Part shown: one piece after another, positions 52,546-61,293 of the stretch
Position numbering within the stretch: the first letter of the stretch is position 1
Layout of the letters: every line of letters starts with the position of its first letter
Origin: Giesbergeria sp.
GTDB lineage: Bacteria; Pseudomonadota; Gammaproteobacteria; Burkholderiales; Burkholderiaceae_C
Direction: 5' to 3'
Length of the DNA: 64,000 nt
NCBI GenBank assembly: GCA_023150295.1
Contig: JAKLLE010000010.1
Coordinates: forward strand, 1-64,000
Notes under the pieces: generated by a model
What the model was told of the DNA's origin: nothing
Seen by the model: the letters and a program-made list of their open reading frames with translations, nothing else
The model's database searches: none
Made by a program: the position numbers and the translations under genes

Positions 52546-53868
52546 TCAGTGGAACTGCTCTTCTTCGGTGGAGCCGGTCAGGGCCTTCACGCTGGAAGAA
52601 CCGCCCTGGATCACGGTGGTCACGTCGTCGAAGTAGCCTGCGCCCACTTCCTGCTGGTGCGACACGAAGGTGTAGCCCTTGTCACGTGCTGCGAACTCGG
52701 GCTCTTGCACCATGTTGACGTAGTGCTTCATGCCTTCGCCACGGGCGTAGGCGTGGGCAAACTGGAAGGTGTTGAACCAGTTGATGTGGATACCGGCCAG
52801 CGTGATGAACTGGTACTTGTAGCCCAGTGCGGACAGCTCTTCCTGGAAGGCTGCGATCTGCGAGTCGTTGAGGTTCTTCTTCCAGTTGAAGGAAGGCGAG
52901 CAGTTGTACGACAGCAGCTTGCCGGGGCATGCAGCGTGCACGGCCTGGGCGAATTCGCGGGCAAAGCCGATGTCGGGCACGCCGGTCTCGCACCACACCA
53001 GGTCGGCGTAGGGAGCGTAGGCCACGCCGCGGCTGATGGCTTGCTCCAGGCCGTTCTTGACGCGGTAGAAGCCTTCTTGCGTGCGCTCGCCGGTCAGGAA
53101 GGGCTTGTCGTTCGCGTCGTAGTCGCTGGTCAGCAGGTTGGCGGCTTCAGCGTCGGTGCGGGCCAGAACGATGGTGGGCACGCCCATCACGTCGGCAGCA
53201 AAACGCGCAGCGATCAGCTTTTCGATGGCTTCCTGCGTGGGCACCAGCACCTTGCCACCCATGTGGCCGCACTTCTTGACGGCTGCAAGCTGGTCTTCGA
53301 AGTGAACGCCAGCAGCACCTGCGGCGATCATGTTCTTCATCAGTTCAAAGGCGTTGAGCACGCCACCGAAACCGGCTTCTGCGTCTGCCACGATGGGCAG
53401 GAAGTAGTCCACGAAGTTCTCGTCGCCGGGGTTGATGCCACGGCCCCACTGGATTTCGTCGGCGCGCTTGAACGTGTTGTTGATGCGGCGCACCATGGTG
53501 GGCACCGAGTCGTAGGCGTACAGCGACTGGTCGGGGTACATGGTTTCGCTGGTGTTGCCGTCGGCGGCCACTTGCCAGCCCGACAGGTACACGGCTTCCA
53601 GACCTGCCTTGGCCTGCTGCATGGCCTGGCCCGCGGTGATGGCGCCGAAGGCGTTGACGTAGCCCTTCTTGGCGCCGCCGTTGACCTTGGCCCACAGCTT
53701 CTCGGCACCGTTCTTGGCCAGCGTGTACTCAGGCTGCATGCTGCCGCGCAGGCGCACCACGTCGGCGGCGCTGTAGCCGCGCTTGACGAGCTTCCAACGG
53801 GGGTTTTCGGCCCAGTCTTTTTCCAGGGCAGCGATCTGCTGTTCGCGGGTCAGGGTCTTGTTGGTCAT
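52546..53868 (-). CDS. aceA: isocitrate lyase
   Basis: A 440-residue glyoxylate-shunt enzyme that cleaves isocitrate to succinate and glyoxylate for growth on acetate and fatty acids. The catalytic [17 protein letters not shown] is present, as are [24 protein letters not shown] and the C-terminal YNCSPSFNW. Length fits the bacterial short form. GGAG precedes the ATG. No malate synthase gene is adjacent. Two palindromes sit about 70-115 bp upstream and probably bind its regulator. Confidence 0.97.
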   Translation of the reverse strand: MTNKTLTREQQIAALEKDWAENPRWKLVKRGYSAADVVRLRGSMQPEYTLAKNGAEKLWAKVNGGAKKGYVNAFGAITAGQAMQQAKAGLEAVYLSGWQVAADGNTSETMYPDQSLYAYDSVPTMVRRINNTFKRADEIQWGRGINPGDENFVDYFLPIVADAEAGFGGVLNAFELMKNMIAAGAAGVHFEDQLAAVKKCGHMGGKVLVPTQEAIEKLIAARFAADVMGVPTIVLARTDAEAANLLTSDYDANDKPFLTGERTQEGFYRVKNGLEQAISRGVAYAPYADLVWCETGVPDIGFAREFAQAVHAACPGKLLSYNCSPSFNWKKNLNDSQIAAFQEELSALGYKYQFITLAGIHINWFNTFQFAHAYARGEGMKHYVNMVQEPEFAARDKGYTFVSHQQEVGAGYFDDVTTVIQGGSSSVKALTGSTEEEQFH

Positions 53869-53936
53869 GGGAAGTCACTCCATTGGTTGATTGAAAAACG
53901 GGAGCCAGGTGGGCTGGCGATCCATGGCGATACTTT

Positions 53937-53984
53937 AAGTCTTCTATAAGACTTGCGCAACATCTTATGTCTTATACAAGACAT
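53937..53984. promoter_or_regulatory. paired palindromic operators upstream of aceA
   Basis: AAGTCTTCTATAAGACTT (53937-53954) and ATGTCTTATACAAGACAT (53967-53984). Both have the core GTCTT-N4-AAGAC with seven-base arms, and their centres are 30 bp apart, about three helical turns, so two dimers could bind the same face. The regulator is not known from the window. Confidence 0.65.
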
Positions 53985-54020
53985 ATTTTTATGCATTGCA
54001 AATCAATGACTTGCGCGCTT

Positions 54021-54058
54021 CGTTTCTTAATATGAAACGTGATTTTCCATATTGGAAA
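54021..54058. promoter_or_regulatory. second pair of AT-centred inverted repeats
   Basis: CGTTTC-TTAATAT-GAAACG (54021-54039) and TTTCC-ATATT-GGAAA (54044-54058) have centres about 21 bp apart. They lie between aceA and the divergent DMT gene and could regulate either. Confidence 0.4.
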
Positions 54059-54196
54059 CATGATGCGCGCCACGACGCGGCAATTCCCGCAATGCGGAAA
54101 GAAAGATTCGCCATATGAAAATGCATCGACTGCGGGAACGGCACAGAACCGCCGCGTGCTTGAGGCATGATGCTCGCTCTTTGTGACCACCGCACC

Positions 54197-55159
54197 ATGA
54201 CTCGCTCTGCCATCGCGCCCCCCAGCCTGCCCATTGCCTATGCCTGCCTTGCACTGAGCATGTCCCTGGTGGGCAGCTACGTGGCCTTGTCCAAACCCTT
54301 GGCGGCCGTGCTTCCGGTGTTCTTGTTGGCATGGCTGCGCTTTGGGATTGGCACGGTGGCCATGCTGCATTGGCTGCGCAAGCCCGCCGAGGAACCGGCG
54401 CTGAGCCCGCGCACCCGGGGGCTGTTGTTCCTGGAGTCTTTGCTGGGGAATTTTCTGTTCACCGTGTGCATGATCTACGGTGTGAGCCTGACCAGCGCCG
54501 TCACGGCCGGGGTCATCATGGCGGGCATTCCGGCCGCTGTGGCGCTGATGAGTTGGGCGTTTCTGCGCGAACGCATTGCACCGCGCACCTGGTTTGCCGT
54601 GGCCTTGGCGGTGGCAGGCATCGCCTTGTTCTCGCTATCAAAAGGTGAGCACTCAGCGCACGCTGGTATTGCCCTGGAGCCAGAAAACACCCAAAATTCT
54701 ATCTGGCTGGGCTATCTGTTGCTGCTGGGCGCCGTGGTGTGCGAGGCGGCGTACTCGGTGATTGGCAAGAAGCTGACTGGAACCCTGGGACCCAGGCGCA
54801 TCACCTCACTCATCAATCTGTGGGGGTTTGCGCTGTCCACCCCGCTGGGGCTGTACTACGCATGGCAGTTTGACTTTGCCAGCGTGGGCCCAGGCATCTG
54901 GCTGCTGCTGCTGTTTTACGCCCTGGCCGCCTGCATGTGGACGGTGTGGCTGTGGATGACGGGCCTGAGGGCGGTGCCTGCGGCACAAGGCGGGGTGTTC
55001 ACGGTGTTTTTGCCGCTCAGTGCCACGTTGGTGGGCGTGGTGGTGCTGAGCGAGCGGCTGAGCGGCCTGCAGTGGCTGGCCTTTGGCATTGCCCTGGCCA
55101 GCGTGGTGCTGGCCACCCTGCCCTCGCGCCTGGCACGGCGCGTGGGCTCAGGCCAATGA
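54197..55159 (+). CDS. DMT/EamA family transporter
   Basis: A 320-residue membrane protein with ten predicted helices in two EamA repeats (SLPIAYACLALSMSLVGSYV to LFSLSKGEH; NSIWLGYLLLLGAVVCEAAY to ASVVLATLPSRL). These export or import metabolites such as amino acids. ATG at 54197 is preferred over one at 54167 because the first helix begins directly after it. The loop between the two halves is encoded by a copy of the dispersed repeat. Divergent from aceA. Confidence 0.88.
   Translation: MTRSAIAPPSLPIAYACLALSMSLVGSYVALSKPLAAVLPVFLLAWLRFGIGTVAMLHWLRKPAEEPALSPRTRGLLFLESLLGNFLFTVCMIYGVSLTSAVTAGVIMAGIPAAVALMSWAFLRERIAPRTWFAVALAVAGIALFSLSKGEHSAHAGIALEPENTQNSIWLGYLLLLGAVVCEAAYSVIGKKLTGTLGPRRITSLINLWGFALSTPLGLYYAWQFDFASVGPGIWLLLLFYALAACMWTVWLWMTGLRAVPAAQGGVFTVFLPLSATLVGVVVLSERLSGLQWLAFGIALASVVLATLPSRLARRVGSGQ
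54634..54690 (+). repeat. degenerate dispersed repeat, copy in the EamA transporter
   Basis: GCTATCAAAAGGTGAGC, CTCAGCGCACGCTGG, CCTGGAGCCAGAAAAC. It is the least similar of the copies but keeps the block order and codes the loop between the EamA halves. Confidence 0.4.
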
Positions 55160-55648
55160 GGTGGCGCTGACGACGATGCCGTCGGCGTCGGCATAGAGCC
55201 AGTCGCCGGGCTGCACGCGCACGCCCTGGATCTGCACGACCACGTCGCGCTGGCCTTCGTTGCGCTTTTCGGTGGGCAGCGGCATCAGGCCCAGGGCGCG
55301 GATGCCCACGCCGGTGGCGTTGAGTTCGGCCAAGTCGCGCACGCAGCCGTCCACCACGATACCGGCCCAACCGTTGCGAGCGGCCGCTGCAGCCAGGTTA
55401 CCACCCACCAGCGCACGGCGCAACGAGCCGCCGCCATCCACCACCAGCACGCGGCCCAGGCCGGGCGAATCGACCGCTGCCTTGACGAGGGTGTTGTCCT
55501 CAAAACACTTGACGGTGCTCACCGGCCCTGCAAAAGCGGGCCTGGCGCCATAGCTGGCAAACACCGGGGGCAGTACACGGAACTGGCCCGAGGTGTCGGC
55601 CTTGTGCTGGTCGCAAAAATCGCAGGTGCTGAAGGAAGGGGTGCTCAT
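55148..55648 (-). CDS. rraA: RraA family protein
   Basis: A 166-residue trimeric-barrel-type protein with GRVLVVDGGGSLRRALVGGN, GWAGIVVDGCVRDLAELNAT and VQPGDWLYADADGIVVS. In E. coli RraA binds and inhibits RNase E, while many relatives are HMG/CHA aldolases with the same fold (GxxxR.D and the acidic residue after it). Which applies is not certain. The N-terminal region is longer than in aldolases and fits RraA. Its 3' end overlaps that of the convergent EamA gene by 12 bp. Confidence 0.85.
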   Translation of the reverse strand: MSTPSFSTCDFCDQHKADTSGQFRVLPPVFASYGARPAFAGPVSTVKCFEDNTLVKAAVDSPGLGRVLVVDGGGSLRRALVGGNLAAAAARNGWAGIVVDGCVRDLAELNATGVGIRALGLMPLPTEKRNEGQRDVVVQIQGVRVQPGDWLYADADGIVVSATSLA

Positions 55649-55660
55649 GGATGGATGGTG

Positions 55661-55957
55661 TCAATGGCTGGGGGTGGTCTTGTGGCAGGCGTCGGGGCGC
55701 TGGCCCACGGGCACCGGGCAGCGGTTCACCTCGAAGGGCGACTGCGCCAGCAGCGTGGTCAGCGCGCTCGAAGCCATGGTGACGAGCCAGAACACAAAGA
55801 AGGCCGCAGTGTAAATGGCTTCGCGCGACCATTCGACCTGCGCTCCGTTGAGCCAGTGCAGGTCGTGCGGATCGACCATGGCAAACACCAGCATCTCCAG
55901 CACGCCCGCCATCAAAAAGGCGGGCCAGGCAATCCACATCAGGCGTTGGCTCCACAT
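55661..55957 (-). CDS. small membrane protein next to the cbb3 cluster, 98 aa
   Basis: Two predicted helices (LMWIAWPAFLMAGVLEMLVF and AIYTAAFFVFWLVTMASSAL), with an intervening loop containing HDLHWLNG, and a cysteine-containing tail (VNRCPVPVG). I do not recognise a family. It lies 48 bp after the fixH-like gene and in the same direction, so it may be a distal member of the cco operon, possibly an assembly or regulatory helper. Confidence 0.6.
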   Translation of the reverse strand: MWSQRLMWIAWPAFLMAGVLEMLVFAMVDPHDLHWLNGAQVEWSREAIYTAAFFVFWLVTMASSALTTLLAQSPFEVNRCPVPVGQRPDACHKTTPSH

Positions 55958-56005
55958 GGGGTGTTGTCTCCTACGGTTGTAATGCCGGGTGCTCGGGCGC
56001 GCCCG

Positions 56006-56281
56006 TCAGCGGGGCTGGTCCTGGGCGGGCGTGGCAGCGTGGTTGCGGCCCTTGAGCGCAGGCGCCAGGGCCTTGTCGGGTTCCTGGAGGCGCTGATTGA
56101 TCTCCACGCCACGGCGGTAATAGTCTTCGGCGACCACGGGGTCGGGCGTGCGAATCGCCAGCCACAGGGTGACAAACCCGGCCACCACCACCACCAGCGG
56201 GCCTCCCACCACCAGCCACATGTAGCCGTGCTTCCACCAGGGGCCGCTGTGCGGCGGGGCGTCGGGTTGTTGCGCTGTCAT
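56006..56281 (-). CDS. ccoH: FixH/CcoH-like cbb3 oxidase assembly protein
   Basis: A 91-residue membrane protein with one helix (GYMWLVVGGPLVVVVAGFVT) and the FixH motif DPVVAEDYYRRGVEINQRL. FixH proteins are usually about 150 residues, with a periplasmic domain; this one ends soon after the motif. The ATG at 56281 has AAGGA seven bases before it. It helps assembly or copper loading of cbb3 oxidase together with CcoG and CcoI. Confidence 0.85.
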   Translation of the reverse strand: MTAQQPDAPPHSGPWWKHGYMWLVVGGPLVVVVAGFVTLWLAIRTPDPVVAEDYYRRGVEINQRLQEPDKALAPALKGRNHAATPAQDQPR

Positions 56282-56312
56282 GGGCATGTCCTTGGGTTGT
56301 TCACGGGATGTG

Positions 56313-57749
56313 TCACTGGCGCGGCACCAGGAAGACGGATTTCTCGCTCACCTTGGCCCCGGACTCCACCGCCAGGATGTCGAAGTACAAGGGGTGCGAA
56401 CCTTCAGGCACGCTGCCATAGGGCACCTGCACCTGCACCACGACCCAGCGCGACTCGGCGGCTGCAATCTCGTACTCGGTGGCGGCAGCCATCTGCGCGC
56501 CCTCCAGACCACGCACGCTGATGCGGTAATGCTGGGGGGTCTCGGTGGCGTTCATGATCTGCAGGCGATAGATGTTCTCCAGCTTGCCCCCTGCCACGAT
56601 GCGGGCCAGAGCCGCTCGGTCGCGCACCACATCCACCTTGAAGGAGGTGCGCATGGCCAGGCTCGCCAACATTCCCAGGGACAGGGCCACCAAAATGGCG
56701 GTGTAGATCAGCACGCGCGGACGCAGCACACGCTTGAGCATCTCGGCCCGCCCCCAGCCACGCGCCACAGCGTTCTGCGTCGAGAAGCGGATCAGGCCGC
56801 GCGGATACTGCATCTTGTCCATCACGGTGTCGCAGGCGTCCACGCACAGGCCACAGCCAATGCAGTCGTACTGCAGGCCATTGCGGATATCGATGCCCAC
56901 CGGGCAGACCTGCACGCACAGCGTGCAGTCAATGCAGTCGCCCTGGCCCTTGGCCTTGTAGTCCACCGTCTTGGTGCGCGGGCCGCGCGGCTCGCCCCGC
57001 CCTTCGTCGTAGGTGACGATCAGGGTGTCGCGGTCAAACATCGCGCTCTGGAAGCGCGCATAGGGGCACATGTATTTGCACACCTGCTCGCGCAGAAAGC
57101 CCGCATTGCCATAGGTGGCGAAACCGTAGAACAGCACCCAGAAAATCTGCCAGGTGCCCTGCAAGGCCAGCAACTCGCCGCCCAACTGGCGAATGGGGAC
57201 AAAGTAGCCCACGAAGGTGAAGCCTGTCCACACCGAGACGGCAATCCACAGAAACTGCTTGAGCGACTTCTTCCAGACTTTCTCCAGCGTCCAGGGGCTG
57301 CCGTCCAGGCGCAGCCGGGCACTGCGGTCTCCTTCGACCTTGTGCTCAATCCACATGAAGATCTCGGTGTACACCGTTTGCGGGCAGGCGAACCCGCACC
57401 AAAGCCGCCCCGCCACCGCAGTGAACAGAAACAAGGCCAGCGCCGAGATGATGAGCAATGCCGTCAGGTAGATGAAGTCCTGCGGGTAGAGCACCAGCCC
57501 GAACAGGTAGAAACGCCGCGCGCCCAGGTCGAACAGCACCATCTGACGCTGGCCCCATTCCAGCCAGGGCAGGCCGTAAAAGACGATCTGGGTAAGGAAC
57601 ACCAGAGCCCAGCGCCAGCGGGCAAAGTAGCCGCTGATGGAGCGCGGGTAGACCTTCTTCTGCGCCTCGTAGAGCGAGGCGATCTCTTTCTGGGGATCGG
57701 CCGGAGCGATGGGAATGACCTTGCGGGGCTTCCCGCTGGGGGTGTTCAT
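56313..57749 (-). CDS. ccoG: CcoG, cbb3 oxidase assembly copper reductase
   Basis: A 478-residue membrane protein with an N-terminal cytoplasmic part, about five helices, and two ferredoxin-type clusters: CIDCTLCVQVCPVGIDIRNG and CIGCGLCVDACDTVMDK. It also has the conserved LWCGFACPQTVYTEIFMWIE. CcoG reduces Cu(II) for the CuB centre assembly. A C-terminal Ig-like domain (about residues 370-478) lies outside. ATG at 57749 is chosen because homology begins there. Located after ccoP. Confidence 0.93.
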   Translation of the reverse strand: MNTPSGKPRKVIPIAPADPQKEIASLYEAQKKVYPRSISGYFARWRWALVFLTQIVFYGLPWLEWGQRQMVLFDLGARRFYLFGLVLYPQDFIYLTALLIISALALFLFTAVAGRLWCGFACPQTVYTEIFMWIEHKVEGDRSARLRLDGSPWTLEKVWKKSLKQFLWIAVSVWTGFTFVGYFVPIRQLGGELLALQGTWQIFWVLFYGFATYGNAGFLREQVCKYMCPYARFQSAMFDRDTLIVTYDEGRGEPRGPRTKTVDYKAKGQGDCIDCTLCVQVCPVGIDIRNGLQYDCIGCGLCVDACDTVMDKMQYPRGLIRFSTQNAVARGWGRAEMLKRVLRPRVLIYTAILVALSLGMLASLAMRTSFKVDVVRDRAALARIVAGGKLENIYRLQIMNATETPQHYRISVRGLEGAQMAAATEYEIAAAESRWVVVQVQVPYGSVPEGSHPLYFDILAVESGAKVSEKSVFLVPRQ

Positions 57750-57867
57750 GGTGCAGTGCTCATCGTGCAGTGGGTGGCGCACCGCATTGGCTGCGCCTGG
57801 AGAGAAACCGGCGGCGGCGGGGCCTGCACACCCCACACACCGGCCGTGGCGACCTCAGAGGTCGAAA

Positions 57868-58794
57868 TCAGCGCTGCTGGGCAGCGGCTGCGCCCTGCTT
57901 GTTCGACAGGCCCCACACGTAGGCCGTCAACACACCAAGCTGCGCTTCGGTCAGCTTGCCCGCTTGCGCCGGCATTTCGTTGGTCTTGCCCTTGGTGATG
58001 ATGGCCGTGATGGCGGCCTCGCCCCAGCCGTGCAGCCAGATGTCGTCGGTCAGGTTGGGGGCACCCATGGCCTGGTTGCCCTTGCCATCGGGGCCGTGGC
58101 AAGCAGCGCAGGCGGCAAACAGCGGCTTGCCCAGCGACGCCTTGAGCGAATCGTGCGGGCTGTTGGACAGGCTCAGCACGTAGTGCGCGACGTTGCGCAC
58201 ATCCTCGGCGGAACCCACCGCCTCGCCCATGGGAGGCATCATGCCCATGCGGCCCTGGTGCAGGGTTTCGCTGATCTTCTCGGGCGTGCCGCCGTGCAGC
58301 CAGTCACCATCGGTGAGGTTGGGAAAGCTCTTGCTGCCGCGCGCATCGGAACCGTGGCACTGGGCGCAGTTGTTCATGAACAGGCGCTCGCCAATGGCCA
58401 TGGCCTGTGCGTCGGCCGCGACCTCTTCGGGTTTCATCGAGGCAAAGCGCGCATACACAGGCTCGATCTCGGCATTGCCCTTGTCCATCTCGCGCTGGTA
58501 TTCACCGGCCTGGGACCAACCCAATTGGCCCGCAAACTTGCCCAAGCCGGGGTACAGCGCCAGGTACAGAAAACCGAACACGATGGTGATGACGAACAGC
58601 CACATCCACCACCGTGGCATGGGGTTGTTCATCTCGGTCAGGTCTTCGTCCCACACGTGGCCTGTGGTGTTGTCCTCGGCAGAAACAATTTTCTTGCGTG
58701 CCGTGAAGATGAGCAGAAGCAGGCAGGCAATGACGCTGAGCACCGTAAGCCCGGCCACATACACCGACCAAAAATTGCTGATGAAATCACTCAT
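57868..58794 (-). CDS. ccoP: cbb3 cytochrome oxidase subunit CcoP
   Basis: A 308-residue membrane-bound dihaem cytochrome c. It has one or two N-terminal helices and an N-terminal CcoP domain (WDEDLTEMNNPMPRWWMWL is diagnostic), followed by two haem sites, CAQCH (about residue 140) and CAACH (about residue 225), with methionine ligands in PPM and EMPAQ. It passes electrons from soluble cytochrome c to CcoO. Starts at 58794; the upstream frame is unsupported. Confidence 0.95.
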   Translation of the reverse strand: MSDFISNFWSVYVAGLTVLSVIACLLLLIFTARKKIVSAEDNTTGHVWDEDLTEMNNPMPRWWMWLFVITIVFGFLYLALYPGLGKFAGQLGWSQAGEYQREMDKGNAEIEPVYARFASMKPEEVAADAQAMAIGERLFMNNCAQCHGSDARGSKSFPNLTDGDWLHGGTPEKISETLHQGRMGMMPPMGEAVGSAEDVRNVAHYVLSLSNSPHDSLKASLGKPLFAACAACHGPDGKGNQAMGAPNLTDDIWLHGWGEAAITAIITKGKTNEMPAQAGKLTEAQLGVLTAYVWGLSNKQGAAAAQQR

Positions 58795-58819
58795 GGTTTT
58801 GTTCTCGTTCTGGTGGTTG

Positions 58820-58957
58820 TCAGTCTTGTAGGAAGGGCAACTGGGCGGCCTCTTCGAACCGCTCCCGATTGCTGCGCGCATAGGCCCACAGCGCAATGCC
58901 AATAAAGCAGCCCAAAGACAGCAGCGTGAAGATGACGCGCATCGTGGTGATGTCCAT
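58820..58957 (-). CDS. ccoQ: cbb3 oxidase subunit CcoQ
   Basis: A 45-residue peptide: MDITTMRVIFTLLSLGCFIG then IALWAYARSNRERFEEAAQL. One membrane helix followed by the RFEEAA segment that defines CcoQ. It stabilises CcoP in the complex. The start has GAAAGGGA upstream. It lies between ccoO and ccoP, the normal place. Confidence 0.92.
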   Translation of the reverse strand: MDITTMRVIFTLLSLGCFIGIALWAYARSNRERFEEAAQLPFLQD

Positions 58958-58974
58958 GATGTCCCTTTCGCAAC

Positions 58975-59604
58975 TTACTTGAGGGCGCGCCCCATCACCT
59001 GCAGGTAGGCGATGAGCGCTTCCATCTCGGTCTTGCCCTTGACTTCGTCGGCCGCGGCGGCAATCTGCGCGTCGGTGTAGGGCACTCCCACGGTGCGCAG
59101 CGCCTTCATGCGCGGCGCCACATCGGTGGGGTCAATCTGGTTCTTCTCCAGCCAGGGATAGGCCGGCATGTTGGACTCGGGCACCACATCACGCGGATTG
59201 TTCAGGTGGATGCGATGCCATTCGTCGCTGTACTTGCCACCCACGCGGTGCAGGTCGGGGCCGGTGCGCTTGCTGCCCCATTGGAAGGGGTGGTCGTACA
59301 CGAACTCCCCCGCCACCGAATAGTGGCCATAGCGCAGCGTCTCGGCACGGAAGGGACGGATCATCTGCGAGTGGCAGTTGTAGCATCCTTCGCGGATGTA
59401 GATGTCGCGCCCCATCAGCGGCAAGGCTGCGTAAGGCTCGACGCCCTTGACCGGCTCCGTGGTGGACTTCTGGAAGAACAGGGGAACGATCTCGACCAGA
59501 CCGCCCACGGCGATCACCAGGACGATCAGAACGATCATCAGGAAGTTGTTGGTCTCGATCTTCTCGTGGCTGAAACCGGTCGATTTTTCTTGGTTTTGAG
59601 ACAT
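58975..59604 (-). CDS. ccoO: cbb3 cytochrome oxidase subunit CcoO
   Basis: A 209-residue membrane-bound monohaem cytochrome c with an N-terminal anchor ([20 protein letters not shown]), the haem site CYNCH and [14 protein letters not shown], plus the late methionine ligand in NMPAYPWL. It relays electrons from CcoP to the CcoN catalytic subunit. The ATG at 59604 lies 20 bp after the ccoN stop. Confidence 0.95.
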   Translation of the reverse strand: MSQNQEKSTGFSHEKIETNNFLMIVLIVLVIAVGGLVEIVPLFFQKSTTEPVKGVEPYAALPLMGRDIYIREGCYNCHSQMIRPFRAETLRYGHYSVAGEFVYDHPFQWGSKRTGPDLHRVGGKYSDEWHRIHLNNPRDVVPESNMPAYPWLEKNQIDPTDVAPRMKALRTVGVPYTDAQIAAAADEVKGKTEMEALIAYLQVMGRALK

Positions 59605-59623
59605 GGGTGTATTCCTAGCGATC

Positions 59624-61066
59624 TCAGGCGTGGGCAGGCTTGACGGCAGGGATGGCCACATGGACCGAGCGGCCCGAGATGGCCGTCATCCAGACGTTCC
59701 AGGCCATCATCACCATGCCGGTGAGGTACAGCAGACCGCCCATGACGCGGATCACGTAGAAGGGATAGGTGGCCTTCACACTCTCGACGAAGGTGTAGGT
59801 CAGCGTGCCGTCGGCGTTGACGGCGCGCCACATCAGGCCTTGCATCACACCGGCAATCCACATGGCGGCGATGTACAGCACGATACCGATGGTGGCGAGC
59901 CAGAAGTGCAGCTCGATGGCCTTGATGGAGTGCATCTTCTCGCGGCCGAACAGGCGCGGAATCAGGTAGTACAGCGAGCCCATGGTGATCAGGCCCACCC
60001 AGCCCAGCGCACCAGAGTGCACGTGGCCCACGGTCCAGTCGGTGTAGTGGCTCAGCGCGTTGACGGTCTTGATGGACATCATCGGGCCCTCGAACGTGGA
60101 CATGCCGTAGAAAGACAGCGACACGATGAGGAAGCGCAGGATGGGGTCGTCGCGCAGCTTGTGCCATGCGCCCGACAGCGTCATCACGCCATTGATCATG
60201 CCGCCCCAGCTGGGCGCCAGCAGGATCAGCGAGAACACCATGCCCACCGATTGCGTCCAGTCGGGCAGCGCGGTGTAGTGCAGGTGGTGCGGGCCCGCCC
60301 ACATGTAGGTGAAGATCAGCGCCCAGAAGTGCACGATCGACAGGCGGTACGAATACACCGGACGCCCGGCCTGCTTGGGAATGAAGTAGTACATCATGCC
60401 CAGGAAGCCCGCCGTCAGGAAGAAGCCCACGGCATTGTGGCCGTACCACCACTGGATCATGGCGTCCTGCACACCCGCGTAGGCCGAGTAACTCTTCATC
60501 CAGCCCGCAGGAACGGCCGCGCTATTGACCAGGTGCAGCAGTGCCACGGCCAGAATGAACGCGCCATAGAACCAGTTGGCCACATAGATGTGGCGCACCT
60601 TGCGGATACCGATGGTGCCAAAAAACACGATGGCATAGGCCACCCAGACCAGCGTGATCAGGATGTCGATGGGCCACTCCAGTTCAGCGTATTCCTTGGC
60701 ACTGGTGTAACCCAGCGGCAGGGAAATGGCCGCCGCCACAATCACCAGCTGCCAGCCCCAGAAAGTGAAACCCACCAGCGGGCCACCAAACAGCCGCGCC
60801 TGACAGGTGCGCTGCACCACGTAGTAGCTGGTGCCGATGAGCGCACTGCCCCCAAAGGCAAAAATCACCGCATTGGTGTGCAGCGGACGCAGTCGCCCGT
60901 AGCTGAGCCAGGGAATGCCGAAATTGAGTTCAGGCCAGGCCAGCTGGGCCGCAATGAACACGCCGACCAGCATGCCCACCACACCCCATACGACCGACAT
61001 GATCGAAAACTGCCGCACTACAGTGTCGTTGTAGTGGGCAGCGTCTGTTTTTGCCAGGGAATCCAT
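59624..61066 (-). CDS. ccoN: cbb3 cytochrome oxidase catalytic subunit CcoN
   Basis: A 480-residue subunit I that reduces oxygen at high affinity and pumps protons. About twelve helices. Haem and CuB ligands lie in [34 protein letters not shown] and [18 protein letters not shown], as in other CcoN proteins. AGAGG precedes the ATG at 61066. It is the first gene of ccoNOQPGH, downstream of an FNR box. Confidence 0.97.
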   Translation of the reverse strand: MDSLAKTDAAHYNDTVVRQFSIMSVVWGVVGMLVGVFIAAQLAWPELNFGIPWLSYGRLRPLHTNAVIFAFGGSALIGTSYYVVQRTCQARLFGGPLVGFTFWGWQLVIVAAAISLPLGYTSAKEYAELEWPIDILITLVWVAYAIVFFGTIGIRKVRHIYVANWFYGAFILAVALLHLVNSAAVPAGWMKSYSAYAGVQDAMIQWWYGHNAVGFFLTAGFLGMMYYFIPKQAGRPVYSYRLSIVHFWALIFTYMWAGPHHLHYTALPDWTQSVGMVFSLILLAPSWGGMINGVMTLSGAWHKLRDDPILRFLIVSLSFYGMSTFEGPMMSIKTVNALSHYTDWTVGHVHSGALGWVGLITMGSLYYLIPRLFGREKMHSIKAIELHFWLATIGIVLYIAAMWIAGVMQGLMWRAVNADGTLTYTFVESVKATYPFYVIRVMGGLLYLTGMVMMAWNVWMTAISGRSVHVAIPAVKPAHA

Positions 61067-61091
61067 CGCTTACCTCTTAGAGTTCTTGAGA

Positions 61092-61132
61092 ATATTAACC
61101 TTGATGACAGTAGTGTTTTTGACGCGAGTCAA
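61092..61132 (-). promoter_or_regulatory. FNR-dependent promoter of ccoNOQPGH
   Basis: TTGACTCGCGTCAA on the minus strand (61119-61132) is a perfect FNR/ANR box, and TAATAT (61092-61097) is a -10 element. The -10 begins 28.5 bp from the box centre, which places the box near -41.5, the class II activation position. The box overlaps the stop codon of ccoS. Confidence 0.85.
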
Positions 61133-61266
61133 CCATCGCGAAGAATGCGTTCTCCCTCCTGCTCCACATTCTCGAACTGTCCCCTGTGCACGGCCCACCA
61201 AAGGCCGAGCAGGATCAGCAGCACCAACACCACCGACAGCGGAATCAAGAGATACAGGATGTCCAT
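61129..61266 (-). CDS. ccoS: CcoS, cbb3 oxidase maturation protein
   Basis: A 45-residue peptide: MDILYLLIPLSVVLVLLILL then GLWWAVHRGQFENVEQEGER. One membrane helix with the WAVxxGQF(D/E)(D/N) motif of CcoS. It is needed for cofactor insertion into cbb3 oxidase. It lies 27 bp after ccoI, and its stop codon is inside the FNR box of ccoN. Confidence 0.92.
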   Translation of the reverse strand: MDILYLLIPLSVVLVLLILLGLWWAVHRGQFENVEQEGERILRDG

Positions 61267-61293
61267 CAGACCATTTCCTATTGCAGCGGATGC

